From assembly GCA_002478565.1 (NCBI GenBank), contig DLPC01000026.1, positions 248,001-312,000 of the forward strand: a DNA stretch of 64,000 bases, written 5' to 3'. The first letter of the stretch is position 1, and each line of letters opens with the position of its first letter. This DNA is from Flavobacteriales bacterium UBA7468 (GTDB lineage: Bacteria > Bacteroidota > Bacteroidia > Flavobacteriales_D > Crocinitomicaceae). The position numbers and the translations under genes were made by a program. Below are positions 9,271 through 17,630 of the stretch, in pieces. The notes beneath the pieces were generated by a model. It did not search any database. It saw nothing but the letters and a program-made list of their open reading frames with translations, and had not been told where the DNA came from.

Positions 9271-10890
9271 TCAGCGATAAACCGCACCTGGCTGCTCTTT
9301 TTTGAGCTCAAAAATCCAGTCAAAGTATCCCACGTAATGTGACGCAAAAAAGCCGAGTCTTTTGCTTTGCTTGGAAGGATAACCAACTTGAAAACGTTTT
9401 GGTAAACCACTCATTTTAACCTGCGGCGCCACGCCATCTTGCTCGCACAGCGCATGCTTACGGTTGCCATGTAGGATGGTGCCATATTGCCAAACCTGTC
9501 GCCATTTTTTGATATGAAACCGCCTCGCATTGGCATTTTCAGGAGCAAGGGCATAATAATTGGCAAATTGAATATGATTTTTGAGCACCGCCGCCATGCC
9601 ACAAAAATAAGCGTGCCCCATACTATGACTCACCACATATAGCGTGTCATTTGCCGAGTAGTCATGAAGCGCCTGTATTTCTTGTAATAAATTCAATGCA
9701 GCCATTTTGCCGGCGCGATACCGAATCAAAAAACCATTGCGATTGGATTTGGTGGCCAAAAGATCATAGGTCCTGATTTTTTGATTTTCAGTAAGTGTCG
9801 TCATGAAGCAGTGGTGTTTTTTTGTTGCACAAGGTTGAGGATACACACTTGCTTTGCTCGCGAAATTTAAAATATTCAGGTGATTAGACGTGCTGATAGA
9901 ATGGTGTCCATCGGCATAACAGATGAGGTCAGGTTGGATGCGTTTTTCAAATTGCGCAACAATTTGTTCGTTTTTTGGCCAGTAGTCAAATACATCGTTG
10001 CGATAAATTAAATTTTTGGAATTCGGATGTTCTAGGCCTTTTTGAAAGATTTGGTCCTTGACTTTATTTAAATTCTGAGAAGCGGATACCGGCCGGTAAC
10101 CATTGACAAACAATAATATCCGCTTTGCAGGATCTTTTTTCTCAGCTGCTTGAAGGGGAACTTTTTGCCCGTTGGGTAGGTAAATCGTGCTGTTGATGCT
10201 GCCATTTTTATCTTGTTTTTCAATGACAATATATTGCGATTTGGCACGCAAGATTTGTTGGCCTTTTCCAGCTTGTACCCACCTTAAAAACTGACTCGAA
10301 TGTAAAAAGCGGAGTTGGTTGTTGTCGTCAATTTTGAAATAAAGCACCGCGTGTTCTCTTTGGGAGTGCCATTTTTTGCCATTTCTTATATATAGCTGAA
10401 AGCTCAGTTTACTGGTTTGCTGCGCCTCAAACAGCGCCGGATTTTTGAGTGCCTTGTGCAGTTGTTGGCTAGATTTGCCTTTTAATGCGTGGATTTGATG
10501 ATAACGAAAATGAATTTGGGTTTGGTAGTAGTCAATTCCAATAAATACCGCAACGTTGCCGATAACCAACAAGAACCACAGTGAAAGTTTCAAGAAGCGC
10601 AAAGACCAGCGCTTGAAGAATTTGCTTTCAGCCATGAGCCGATTGATTTTTCTGAAACTCAGGATTTGTAGAAGAATACTGAGTCCGAGGGCGACAAAAT
10701 GTAAAAGCGTGATATGATAACCCAACCAATGACCGTAGATGGTAAATAAAGGGTTGTTGGCGTCTAGGTAGAAGTTGAAATAATTATTGACTTCTAGGAA
10801 TTCAAGCGCTTGTTGTGGCGCATGTTTAGGGTAATGAATGGTGCCATCTTTGGCTTGTTCAAAAACCAAGTGGCTTACACGGCCGTTCAC
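9271..10890 (-). CDS. Membrane-anchored alpha/beta-hydrolase-like protein, function unknown
   Basis: Reading starts at GTG (10890), six bases after the ferredoxin stop, so the two are probably co-transcribed. Two hydrophobic segments lie at about residues 53-77 and 100-122. A region without clear family follows, then hydrolase features: LLFVNGYRP (about 253-261, typical beta-strand and oxyanion region) and VSHSMGHA (a GxSxG-type nucleophile elbow with Ser between His and Met). A His late in the chain (SHYVGYFD) could complete a triad. The order resembles lipase or esterase-like hydrolases, but I do not recognise the family and name no substrate. 539 residues. Confidence 0.7.
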   Translation of the reverse strand: MNGRVSHLVFEQAKDGTIHYPKHAPQQALEFLEVNNYFNFYLDANNPLFTIYGHWLGYHITLLHFVALGLSILLQILSFRKINRLMAESKFFKRWSLRFLKLSLWFLLVIGNVAVFIGIDYYQTQIHFRYHQIHALKGKSSQQLHKALKNPALFEAQQTSKLSFQLYIRNGKKWHSQREHAVLYFKIDDNNQLRFLHSSQFLRWVQAGKGQQILRAKSQYIVIEKQDKNGSINSTIYLPNGQKVPLQAAEKKDPAKRILLFVNGYRPVSASQNLNKVKDQIFQKGLEHPNSKNLIYRNDVFDYWPKNEQIVAQFEKRIQPDLICYADGHHSISTSNHLNILNFASKASVYPQPCATKKHHCFMTTLTENQKIRTYDLLATKSNRNGFLIRYRAGKMAALNLLQEIQALHDYSANDTLYVVSHSMGHAYFCGMAAVLKNHIQFANYYALAPENANARRFHIKKWRQVWQYGTILHGNRKHALCEQDGVAPQVKMSGLPKRFQVGYPSKQSKRLGFFASHYVGYFDWIFELKKEQPGAVYR

Positions 10891-10896
10891 CTTTTC

Positions 10897-11244
10897 TTAG
10901 AGGTGCATGAAGTTTTTCTTGGCTAAAAGTTCGTCCTCAGATTCGCGGTAATCAGGGTCGTCGACACAGCAGTCAACCGGGCAAACAGCTGCACATTGTG
11001 GTTCGTCGTGGAAGCCTACACACTCTGTACATTTTTCATGAGCGATGTAGTAAACATCCATATTGACTGGCTCATAAGCGAAATCTGCAGAGATGTCTTC
11101 GCCATTAAGGGTTTGGATCATGCCTTTGAGGGACGTACCGTCAGCGTATTTCCATTCAGCGCCACCTTCATAAATTGCATTATTTGGGCATTCAGGCTCG
11201 CAAGCCCCGCAATTAATGCATTCGTCTGTTATCATGATTGCCAT
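10897..11244 (-). CDS. 4Fe-4S dicluster ferredoxin
   Basis: A 115-residue electron carrier with two cluster motifs: CINCGACEPECP (residues 9-20) and CTECVGFHDEPQCAAVCP, whose spacing has the eight-residue insertion seen in YfhL/Allochromatium-type 2[4Fe-4S] ferredoxins. The start at 11244 (MAIMITDECINCG) is chosen over the internal Met4 because it lies a usual distance from the -7 box at 11261. It is divergent from the acyl-CoA reductase gene, an arrangement I recall from other Bacteroidota, and leads into the hydrolase-like gene. A role as electron donor to the reductase is an inference. Confidence 0.92.
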   Translation of the reverse strand: MAIMITDECINCGACEPECPNNAIYEGGAEWKYADGTSLKGMIQTLNGEDISADFAYEPVNMDVYYIAHEKCTECVGFHDEPQCAAVCPVDCCVDDPDYRESEDELLAKKNFMHL

Positions 11245-11260
11245 AATCCGAAATTTTGTG

Positions 11261-11268
11261 CAAATATA
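11261..11268 (-). promoter_or_regulatory. -7 box for the ferredoxin-hydrolase operon
   Basis: Minus-strand TATATTTG fits TAnnTTTG, 16 bases upstream of the ferredoxin ATG. No -33 TTG at standard spacing was found. Confidence 0.6.
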
Positions 11269-11321
11269 ATAACGACTGAGCGATTGTTTTGTGCGTTCGG
11301 TAACAAAAAAAATTAAAACCT

Positions 11322-11329
11322 TACTTTTG
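11322..11329 (+). promoter_or_regulatory. -7 box four bases before a GTG start (leaderless candidate)
   Basis: TACTTTTG, then CACC, then the GTG of the acyl-CoA reductase gene at 11334. With the motif centred at -7, transcription would begin at or next to the start codon. Confidence 0.6.
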
Positions 11330-11333
11330 CACC

Positions 11334-12368
11334 GTGGAACAACAGCAAATCATCAGCGCTTTTTCAGCACTAGGGCAAGTCTTAGAAGATTTAATCACAC
11401 AAAACAGCTCCAAATTGCTGAGTCAGACAGAATTTGATCAACTTAAAGCATTGATTGCCAAAGAGCAGCACTACAATGGCTGGTTTACACCAGAACAAAT
11501 TTACATGGCGCTCAATGAAATCAGGCCGTGGCTGCGTCAAGAAGCTTTAACCACATGGCTTGCTGCTTACACTTTTGCAAGCGCACCCAAAAGCATCGCC
11601 CTGATCTTGCCAAGTAACTTGCCGTTGGTTGGTTTCCATGATTTCTTGTGTGTGCTGTGCTCTGGGCACAAGGCGCTCGTCAAGCTCAGTACCGACGACG
11701 CTCGTTTGTTGCCAGCATTGGCACAATTGCTCTGCGAATTTGAACCCGCACTCAAAGAGCGCATCCAATTTGCGCCCGCTAAACTCGCTGGCTTTCATGC
11801 CGTCATTGCCACTGGTTCCAACAATGCGTTGTTGCACTTCAAAGGTTATTTTGATCAGTACCCACATCTATTCCGGGGGCACCGTAGTTCTATCGCCATT
11901 CTAGACGGCTCAGAAACCAAAGCTGAACTCGAAAGTTTAGGCCAAGATGTGCTGCGCTATTTTGGCAGGGGCTGCCGCAATGTGACCCAAGTACTCATCC
12001 CTCAAGATTTTGACCTCAACCGTATATTCGAAGGTTTACTGCCAATGGCAGAGGTCATCAATCATAAAAAATACGGCAATAACTACGACTACAACAAGGC
12101 AGTGCACTTGCTCAATTTAAGTCCTATCCTCGACAACAACTTCATTTTACTCAAAGAAAGTGAGGCTTTATTTTCTCCGCTAGCTATGTTGCATTACAAG
12201 CGCTACCAAGATCAAAAAGAAATAGAAGCTTATTTAGTTGAAAATCAAAATGAAATACAATGCATTGTCGGGCATGCTTATTTGCCTTTTGGCGCAGCCC
12301 AGTGTCCGCAATTAAATGACTACGCAGATGGCATTGATACCATGCAATTTCTTGGTAACTTTGCCTGA
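11334..12368 (+). CDS. LuxC-like acyl-CoA reductase
   Basis: Predicted to reduce a fatty acyl-CoA or acyl-thioester to the aldehyde with NADPH. The 344-residue product starts at GTG (11334), placed four bases after a -7 box. Family signs: an aldehyde-dehydrogenase-like fold with LILPSNLPLVGFHDFL (cofactor region, about 87-102), RGHRSSIAIL, FGRGCRNVTQVLIP (probable catalytic Cys, about residue 216) and NYDYNKAVHLLN. Bacteroidota carry a stand-alone form without luxD or luxE, as here. The divergent ferredoxin may serve redox supply. Its stop overlaps the next ATG by one base (TGATG), so map is probably coupled. Physiological substrate unknown. Confidence 0.82.
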   Translation: MEQQQIISAFSALGQVLEDLITQNSSKLLSQTEFDQLKALIAKEQHYNGWFTPEQIYMALNEIRPWLRQEALTTWLAAYTFASAPKSIALILPSNLPLVGFHDFLCVLCSGHKALVKLSTDDARLLPALAQLLCEFEPALKERIQFAPAKLAGFHAVIATGSNNALLHFKGYFDQYPHLFRGHRSSIAILDGSETKAELESLGQDVLRYFGRGCRNVTQVLIPQDFDLNRIFEGLLPMAEVINHKKYGNNYDYNKAVHLLNLSPILDNNFILLKESEALFSPLAMLHYKRYQDQKEIEAYLVENQNEIQCIVGHAYLPFGAAQCPQLNDYADGIDTMQFLGNFA

Positions 12369-13162
12369 TGTCTCTCTTAGAAAAATTCATGATCCGTTAC
12401 AAAACACCACAAGAAATTGAAATCATGCGCGAAGCTGCGCAAATTGTAAGCCGTACTTTAGGTTTGGTGGCTCAGCACATGAAGCCAGGTGTGACCCCAC
12501 GTTTCTTGGATCAACTTGCCGAAGACTACATCCGCACCCAAAACGCCATTCCCGGCTTCAAAGGCCTCTACGGATGCCCAAGTACTTTACTCATTTCTGT
12601 CAATGAACAAGTCGTTCACGGCTTGCCAACCGACAAACCCATTCAAGACGGCGATATCGTATCTGTTGATTGCGGTTCGCTCTATCAAGGCTACTACGGC
12701 GATCACGCCTACACTTTTGAAGTAGGGGAGGTTAGCCCTGAAAAACAACAGTTGTGTAAGGTCACCAAAGAGTGCTTGTATCTCGGCATCGAACAAGCCA
12801 CTACCGCCAACCGCATTGAAGACATCGGTTGGGCCATTCAACAACACGCCGAAGCCCACGGCTATGGTGTGGTCCGCGACCTCGTCGGACATGGTCTCGG
12901 AAAAGAACTCCATGAAGAACCACAAGTACCCAACTACGGACGTCGTGGCCGCGGTAAAAAAATCCAAAATGGCCTCACCATCGCCATCGAACCCATGATC
13001 AATATGGGCACCGAAAAGGTCGAAACCCTCGATGACAAATGGACAATCGTCACCGCCGACCGCCAACCCAGCGCCCATTTTGAGCACAACATCGCAGTCA
13101 TTGACGGCCAACCAATAATTTTATCTACCTTCGATTACATCTACGAAGCTTTGGGGTTGTAG
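12368..13162 (+). CDS. map: Methionine aminopeptidase, type I
   Basis: Removes the initiator methionine from new proteins. All metal ligands are visible: VDCGSLYQGYYGDHAYTF (two Asp), VGHGLGKELHEEPQVPNYG (His), IAIEPMINMG (Glu) and FEHNIAVID (Glu), plus the substrate His in QVVHGLP. The frame starts at 12368, overlapping the reductase stop by one base. An internal ATG at 12389 (MIRYKTPQEI) matches the usual family start and may be the real one; the seven-residue difference cannot be settled here. Length 264 (257 from the internal start) is normal. A bidirectional terminator follows. Confidence 0.95.
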   Translation: MSLLEKFMIRYKTPQEIEIMREAAQIVSRTLGLVAQHMKPGVTPRFLDQLAEDYIRTQNAIPGFKGLYGCPSTLLISVNEQVVHGLPTDKPIQDGDIVSVDCGSLYQGYYGDHAYTFEVGEVSPEKQQLCKVTKECLYLGIEQATTANRIEDIGWAIQQHAEAHGYGVVRDLVGHGLGKELHEEPQVPNYGRRGRGKKIQNGLTIAIEPMINMGTEKVETLDDKWTIVTADRQPSAHFEHNIAVIDGQPIILSTFDYIYEALGL

Positions 13163-13208
13163 AGCCTCAGATCTTCAAATGATATTTCTAAAATAATATT
13201 GATCCACA

Positions 13209-13240
13209 AAAAAAAAAGCGCCCATCGGGCGCTTTTCTAT
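13209..13240. terminator. Bidirectional rho-independent terminator between map and lpdA
   Basis: Stem AGCGCCC / GGGCGCT (13217-13223 and 13227-13233) with loop ATC, preceded by a run of ten A and followed by TTTT. It can serve both convergent genes. Confidence 0.88.
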
Positions 13241-13257
13241 AGTTCAATAATTGAATC

Positions 13258-14649
13258 TTACAAGTGGATCACTTCGCCGTAGGCTGCAGCAGCGGCTTCC
13301 ATGATGGCTTCAGACATGGTTGGGTGAGGGTGAACGGTTTTGATGAGTTCTTCACCTGTTGTTTCCAATTTGCGAACAGCAACGAGTTCTGCGACCATTT
13401 CGGTAACGTTGGCGCCAATGAGGTGGCCGCCGAGGAGTTCGCCGTATTTGGCATCAAATATGAGTTTGACAAAACCATCTTTGGCACCGGCAGCGCTGGC
13501 TTTACCAGAGGCAGAGAACGGGAATTTGCCCACTTTGATTTCGTAGCCAGCTTCTTTGGCTGCTTTTTCGGTCATGCCTACAGAGGCTACTTCTGGAGAA
13601 CAATAAGTACAGCCTGGGATATTGCCGTAGTTTAATGGTTCTGGATGATGCCCAGCGATTTTTTCTACACAGATAATGCCTTCTGCAGATGCAACGTGTG
13701 CAAGGGCAGGGCCTGGTACGACATCGCCAATGGCGTAGTAGCCCGGGATGTTCGTTTGGTAATATTCATTGACTAGAATTCGACCTTTGTCAGTGACGAT
13801 ACCGACAGTTTCTAGACCAATGTTTTCGATATTGGCTTGGATACCTACTGCAGACAACACGACGTCGCATTCGATTTTTTCTTCGCCTTTTTCGGTTTTG
13901 ATGGTTACAACGCAACCTTTGCCTGAAGTATCAACTGATTCTACAGAAGCGTTGGTCATGATATTGACGCCAGCTTTTTTGAATGATTTCTCGAGTTGTT
14001 TAGAAACTTCTTCGTCTTCTACCGGGACAATATTTGGTAGGTATTCGACGATCGTCACTTCAGTGCCAATGGCATTGTAGAAATAAGCAAATTCAACACC
14101 TATGGCTCCTGAACCAACAACAACTAATTTTTTAGGTTGGGTAGGGAGGGTCATGGCTTGGCGGTAACCAATGATTTTGGTGCCGTCTTGCGGAAGGTTA
14201 GGAAGTTCGCGTGAGCGTGCGCCTGTTGCGATGATGATACCTTTGGCTGCAGTGTAAACTGTTTTAGCACCAGCTTCGTCAGTAACTTCTACTGTTTTGC
14301 CTGCGCCAATGACACCACTGCCTTTGATGACATCAATTTTATTTTTCTTCATGAGGAACTGGATGCCGTTAGACATACCACTTGCGACATCGCGGCTGCG
14401 TTTGATCATGGCGCCGAAATCTGCGCTGTGGTCTTTGACGGTAATGCCGTAATCTGCAGCGTGCTGCAGGTATTCGTATACATTGGCACTTTTAAGAAGT
14501 GCTTTGGTTGGAATACAACCCCAATTGAGGCAGATTCCACCTAATGATTCGCGTTCAACAATGGCAGTTTTTAGGCCCAACTGTGAGGCACGGATGGCCG
14601 TGACGTATCCGCCAGGTCCACTTCCAACAACGATGATGTCGTAACTCAT
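13258..14649 (-). CDS. lpdA: Dihydrolipoyl dehydrogenase (E3)
   Basis: Flavoprotein that reoxidises dihydrolipoamide of 2-oxoacid dehydrogenase or glycine cleavage complexes with NAD+. 463 residues, normal for E3. Seen in order: FAD-binding VVGSGPGGYVTAIRA (residues 6-20), redox disulfide CLNWGCIPTKALL (about 40-52), NAD-binding VVGSGAIGVEFAYFY (about 177-191), YAIGDV and the C-terminal catalytic His-Glu pair HPHPTMSEAI. No E1 or E2 gene is adjacent, but gcvT lies 12 kb away, so service to several complexes is possible. Confidence 0.95.
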   Translation of the reverse strand: MSYDIIVVGSGPGGYVTAIRASQLGLKTAIVERESLGGICLNWGCIPTKALLKSANVYEYLQHAADYGITVKDHSADFGAMIKRSRDVASGMSNGIQFLMKKNKIDVIKGSGVIGAGKTVEVTDEAGAKTVYTAAKGIIIATGARSRELPNLPQDGTKIIGYRQAMTLPTQPKKLVVVGSGAIGVEFAYFYNAIGTEVTIVEYLPNIVPVEDEEVSKQLEKSFKKAGVNIMTNASVESVDTSGKGCVVTIKTEKGEEKIECDVVLSAVGIQANIENIGLETVGIVTDKGRILVNEYYQTNIPGYYAIGDVVPGPALAHVASAEGIICVEKIAGHHPEPLNYGNIPGCTYCSPEVASVGMTEKAAKEAGYEIKVGKFPFSASGKASAAGAKDGFVKLIFDAKYGELLGGHLIGANVTEMVAELVAVRKLETTGEELIKTVHPHPTMSEAIMEAAAAAYGEVIHL

Positions 14650-14668
14650 TCTTTAGCTTTTTAAAGGA

Positions 14669-14676
14669 CAAATTTA
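14669..14676 (-). promoter_or_regulatory. -7 box for lpdA
   Basis: Minus-strand TAAATTTG fits TAnnTTTG, 19 bases upstream of the lpdA ATG at 14649. Confidence 0.55.
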
Positions 14677-14712
14677 AGGCTTAATGTTGAAAGATGCTAT
14701 CATATTAATGCT

Positions 14713-14720
14713 TACTTTTG
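14713..14720 (+). promoter_or_regulatory. -7 box for the purL-DUF4290-murA operon
   Basis: TACTTTTG, 19 bases before the purL ATG at 14740, giving a short leader of roughly 15 bases. Confidence 0.6.
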
Positions 14721-14739
14721 TGTCGAATTCACAAATCTT

Positions 14740-16977
14740 ATGCAAAGCCAATACCAACAAGAAGCCACGCTCCAACAAGCCCTCGATTTAGGCCTTCGCG
14801 CCGACGAATTTGACATGATCAAAGAAATCTTAGGCAGAACCCCTAATTTTACTGAAACAGCAATATACTCCGTGATGTGGAGCGAGCACTGTTCTTACAA
14901 AAATTCCATCCTATGGCTCAAGACATTGCCAAAAGATGGGCCTCACATGCTCGTGAAAGCTGGTGAAGAAAACGCTGGTTTGGTAGACATCGGCGACGGC
15001 TTAGGTTGCGTATTTAAAATAGAATCGCACAACCACCCAAGTGCACTTGAGCCATATCAAGGTGCTGCAACGGGGGTTGGTGGTATCAACCGAGACATCT
15101 TTACAATGGGGGCGCGCCCAATTGCGCAGCTCAACTCTTTGCGCTTCGGAAACATTGAAGAGGCACGCACCAAATGGTTGGTCAAAGGTGTTACAAAAGG
15201 CATCGGCGACTACGGGAACGCTTTCGGTATTCCGATTGTTGGTGGTGAAGTTTTCTTTGATGAATCATACAACACCAACCCGTTGGTTAATGCTTTTTCT
15301 GCCGGGATCATCGATACCAAAAAAATCATTTCAGCCACCGCAAAAGGTCCAGGAAATCCTGTGTTTATTGTAGGGTCTGCTACCGGCAAAGACGGTATAG
15401 CTGGTGCTGCATTTGCATCCAAAGACATCACAGAAGCATCTGCCGATGACCTTCCGTCGGTACAAGTAGGTGACCCCTTCATGGAAAAACTTTTGCTAGA
15501 AGCAACCATGGAACTTTCTCAAACCGATGCTATTGTCGGGATGCAAGATATGGGTGCAGCCGGAATTACTTGTTCTACCTGTGAAATGAGTGCAGCTGGA
15601 AGTGTCGGTATGGAAATCCACCTCGACCGCGTTCCTACGCGTCAAGACAACATGTTGCCTTATGAAATCCTTTTGTCCGAATCACAAGAGCGCATGCTCG
15701 TGGTGGTTCAAAAAGGAAAAGAAAGCATTGTCAAAGCTATCTTTGATAAATGGGACCTCCACGCTGAAGAAATTGGAGCGGTTACAGACACAGGCCGTAT
15801 TCGCTACTATATGGATGGTCAGTTGGTAGGTGATGTACCTGCTGAGTCTTTGGTACTTGGCGGTGGAGCACCACAATACAAAAGAGATTACGCAGAACCT
15901 GCCTATTACCAAGAGTTTAAAAAATTCAATATCAACGACGTTGCAGAGCCACAAGACCTGAAAGCAGTTGCTGCTGCTATGTTAGCGATGCCAAATATCG
16001 CTTCTAAGCGTTGGGTCTATGAACAATACGACTCTATGGTCGGAACCCGCAACATGACTACCAACCGCCCTTCAGATGCGGGTGTGGTCAATATCAAAGG
16101 CACCAACAAAGCCCTCGCCATGACCGTCGATTGCAATTCGCGTTATGTCAATGCCGATCCAGAAATTGGCACCATGATTGCCGTGAGTGAAGCTGCACGT
16201 AACATTACTTGCGCTGGTGGTGTGCCAAGTGCGATTACCAATTGCCTCAATTTCGGAAATCCTTACAATCCAGAATCCTATTGGCAGTTTGTTGGCGCCA
16301 TCAAAGGGATGTCTGCTGCTTGTCTGAAGTTTGAAACGCCTGTTACCGGCGGAAATGTCTCTTTCTACAACCAAACCGTCATGAATGGCAAAGAGGTTCC
16401 GGTATTCCCGACCCCTACTATCGGCATGATCGGTATTGTACCGGACAAAGAAAAAGTCATGACCCTCGATTTCAAACAAAAAGGCGACCTCATTTTCTTG
16501 ATCGGAAATTACACCGAAGACATCGCATCATCTGAATACCTCGCCAGCTATCATGGCATCAAAGCTTCTCCGGCTCCTTATTTTGATTTAGAGCAAGAAT
16601 TTGAAATGCAGCAAGCCATCATGGGGCTCATCTCCAATGGGTTGGTCAATGCAGTGCACGACGTAGCAGACGGAGGTTTGTATGTAACGCTTGTTGAAAT
16701 GTCCATGCCAAGAGGTCTTGGTTTTGATATCGTTAGTGATGCCGACATTCGCCTAGATGCCTTCTTATTTGGTGAAGGCCAAGGCCGAGCTGTAGTAAGT
16801 GTGACCGAAGAGCAAGAAGAAGCCTTTGTGGAATATATGCTTACAACGGGTGTCAACATGACGCTACTTGGGCACGTTACCAAAGGCAAATTACAAATCG
16901 ATGAACAGCACTATGGTTTCATCACAGAGGCGCAAGCTATCTATGACAATGCACTTGCTGCTCATCTTGAAAACTAA
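14740..16977 (+). CDS. purL: Phosphoribosylformylglycinamidine synthase subunit PurL (small type)
   Basis: Fourth step of purine synthesis: ATP-dependent conversion of FGAR to FGAM using ammonia from PurQ. At 745 residues it is the small bacterial type, which works with separate PurS and PurQ (neither is in the window), rather than the 1200-1300-residue fused enzyme. Marks: SVMWSEHCSYKNS (about 43-55), FKIESHNHPSALEPYQGAATG, QDMGAAGITCSTCEMS and VHDVADGGLYVTLVEM. The start ATG follows a TAnnTTTG box by 19 bases. Two bases separate its stop from the DUF4290 gene, indicating one operon. Confidence 0.95.
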   Translation: MQSQYQQEATLQQALDLGLRADEFDMIKEILGRTPNFTETAIYSVMWSEHCSYKNSILWLKTLPKDGPHMLVKAGEENAGLVDIGDGLGCVFKIESHNHPSALEPYQGAATGVGGINRDIFTMGARPIAQLNSLRFGNIEEARTKWLVKGVTKGIGDYGNAFGIPIVGGEVFFDESYNTNPLVNAFSAGIIDTKKIISATAKGPGNPVFIVGSATGKDGIAGAAFASKDITEASADDLPSVQVGDPFMEKLLLEATMELSQTDAIVGMQDMGAAGITCSTCEMSAAGSVGMEIHLDRVPTRQDNMLPYEILLSESQERMLVVVQKGKESIVKAIFDKWDLHAEEIGAVTDTGRIRYYMDGQLVGDVPAESLVLGGGAPQYKRDYAEPAYYQEFKKFNINDVAEPQDLKAVAAAMLAMPNIASKRWVYEQYDSMVGTRNMTTNRPSDAGVVNIKGTNKALAMTVDCNSRYVNADPEIGTMIAVSEAARNITCAGGVPSAITNCLNFGNPYNPESYWQFVGAIKGMSAACLKFETPVTGGNVSFYNQTVMNGKEVPVFPTPTIGMIGIVPDKEKVMTLDFKQKGDLIFLIGNYTEDIASSEYLASYHGIKASPAPYFDLEQEFEMQQAIMGLISNGLVNAVHDVADGGLYVTLVEMSMPRGLGFDIVSDADIRLDAFLFGEGQGRAVVSVTEEQEEAFVEYMLTTGVNMTLLGHVTKGKLQIDEQHYGFITEAQAIYDNALAAHLEN

Positions 16978-16979
16978 TT

Positions 16980-17627
16980 ATGGAATATAATACCACGCGT
17001 GGTCCACTTATTTTACCTGAATACGGTAGAAACGTCCAAAACATGATTGCGCATGCGATGGAAATCGAAAACCGTACGGAAAGAAACCGTGCGGCACAAG
17101 CCATCATCGAAGTCATGGGGCAACTCAATCCGCATTTGCGCGATGTCGAAGACTACCGACACAAACTCTGGACGCACCTTTTTGTGATGTCCAATTTTGA
17201 ACTCGACGTAGATTCGCCCTACGAAAAGCCAAAGCAAGAGGTGCTCAATGAGAAGCCTAAGCAAATGGTGTATCCTTCATCCAAGATTCGTTACGGACAT
17301 TACGGAAAATACACCCAATCTATTTTGGAAGCAGCCAAAGAAGTAGCAGAACCACTTGAGAAGGAATACCTCAAGAGCACGATGGCCAATTTCATGAAAA
17401 AGCAATTTTTGGCCTACAACAATGACACCGTTGAAAACCACGTCATTGCACAACAATTAAAAGAGTTGTCTAAAGGCGAACTCATCCTTGAAAATCCAGA
17501 TGAATTGGTCAACACCAATACACTGCTCAAAACTATGGGTATCGGTCAAAACCAAAACAAGCGCTTTAACAAGCAAAAGAATAACAAGAATAACAGAAAT
17601 AACAAGAAGAAATTCATCAAAAAATAA
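16980..17627 (+). CDS. DUF4290 family protein
   Basis: A 215-residue protein of a family known only from Bacteroidota, function unknown. The N-terminal half has the family pattern MEYNTTRGPLILPEYGRNVQ and HLRDVEDYRHKLWTHLFVMS. The C-terminus is a low-complexity Asn/Lys tail (NKQKNNKNNRNNKK, about 195-215), strongly basic and perhaps nucleic-acid binding (inference). It sits between purL (2-base gap) and murA (3-base gap), an order I recall from related genomes. No signal peptide or membrane segment. Confidence 0.85.
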   Translation: MEYNTTRGPLILPEYGRNVQNMIAHAMEIENRTERNRAAQAIIEVMGQLNPHLRDVEDYRHKLWTHLFVMSNFELDVDSPYEKPKQEVLNEKPKQMVYPSSKIRYGHYGKYTQSILEAAKEVAEPLEKEYLKSTMANFMKKQFLAYNNDTVENHVIAQQLKELSKGELILENPDELVNTNTLLKTMGIGQNQNKRFNKQKNNKNNRNNKKKFIKK

Positions 17628-17630
17628 CGC

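Noticed and set aside
12587..13111. Minus-strand 174-codon frame within map
   Set aside because: Shadow of the methionine aminopeptidase gene, which has all catalytic residues.
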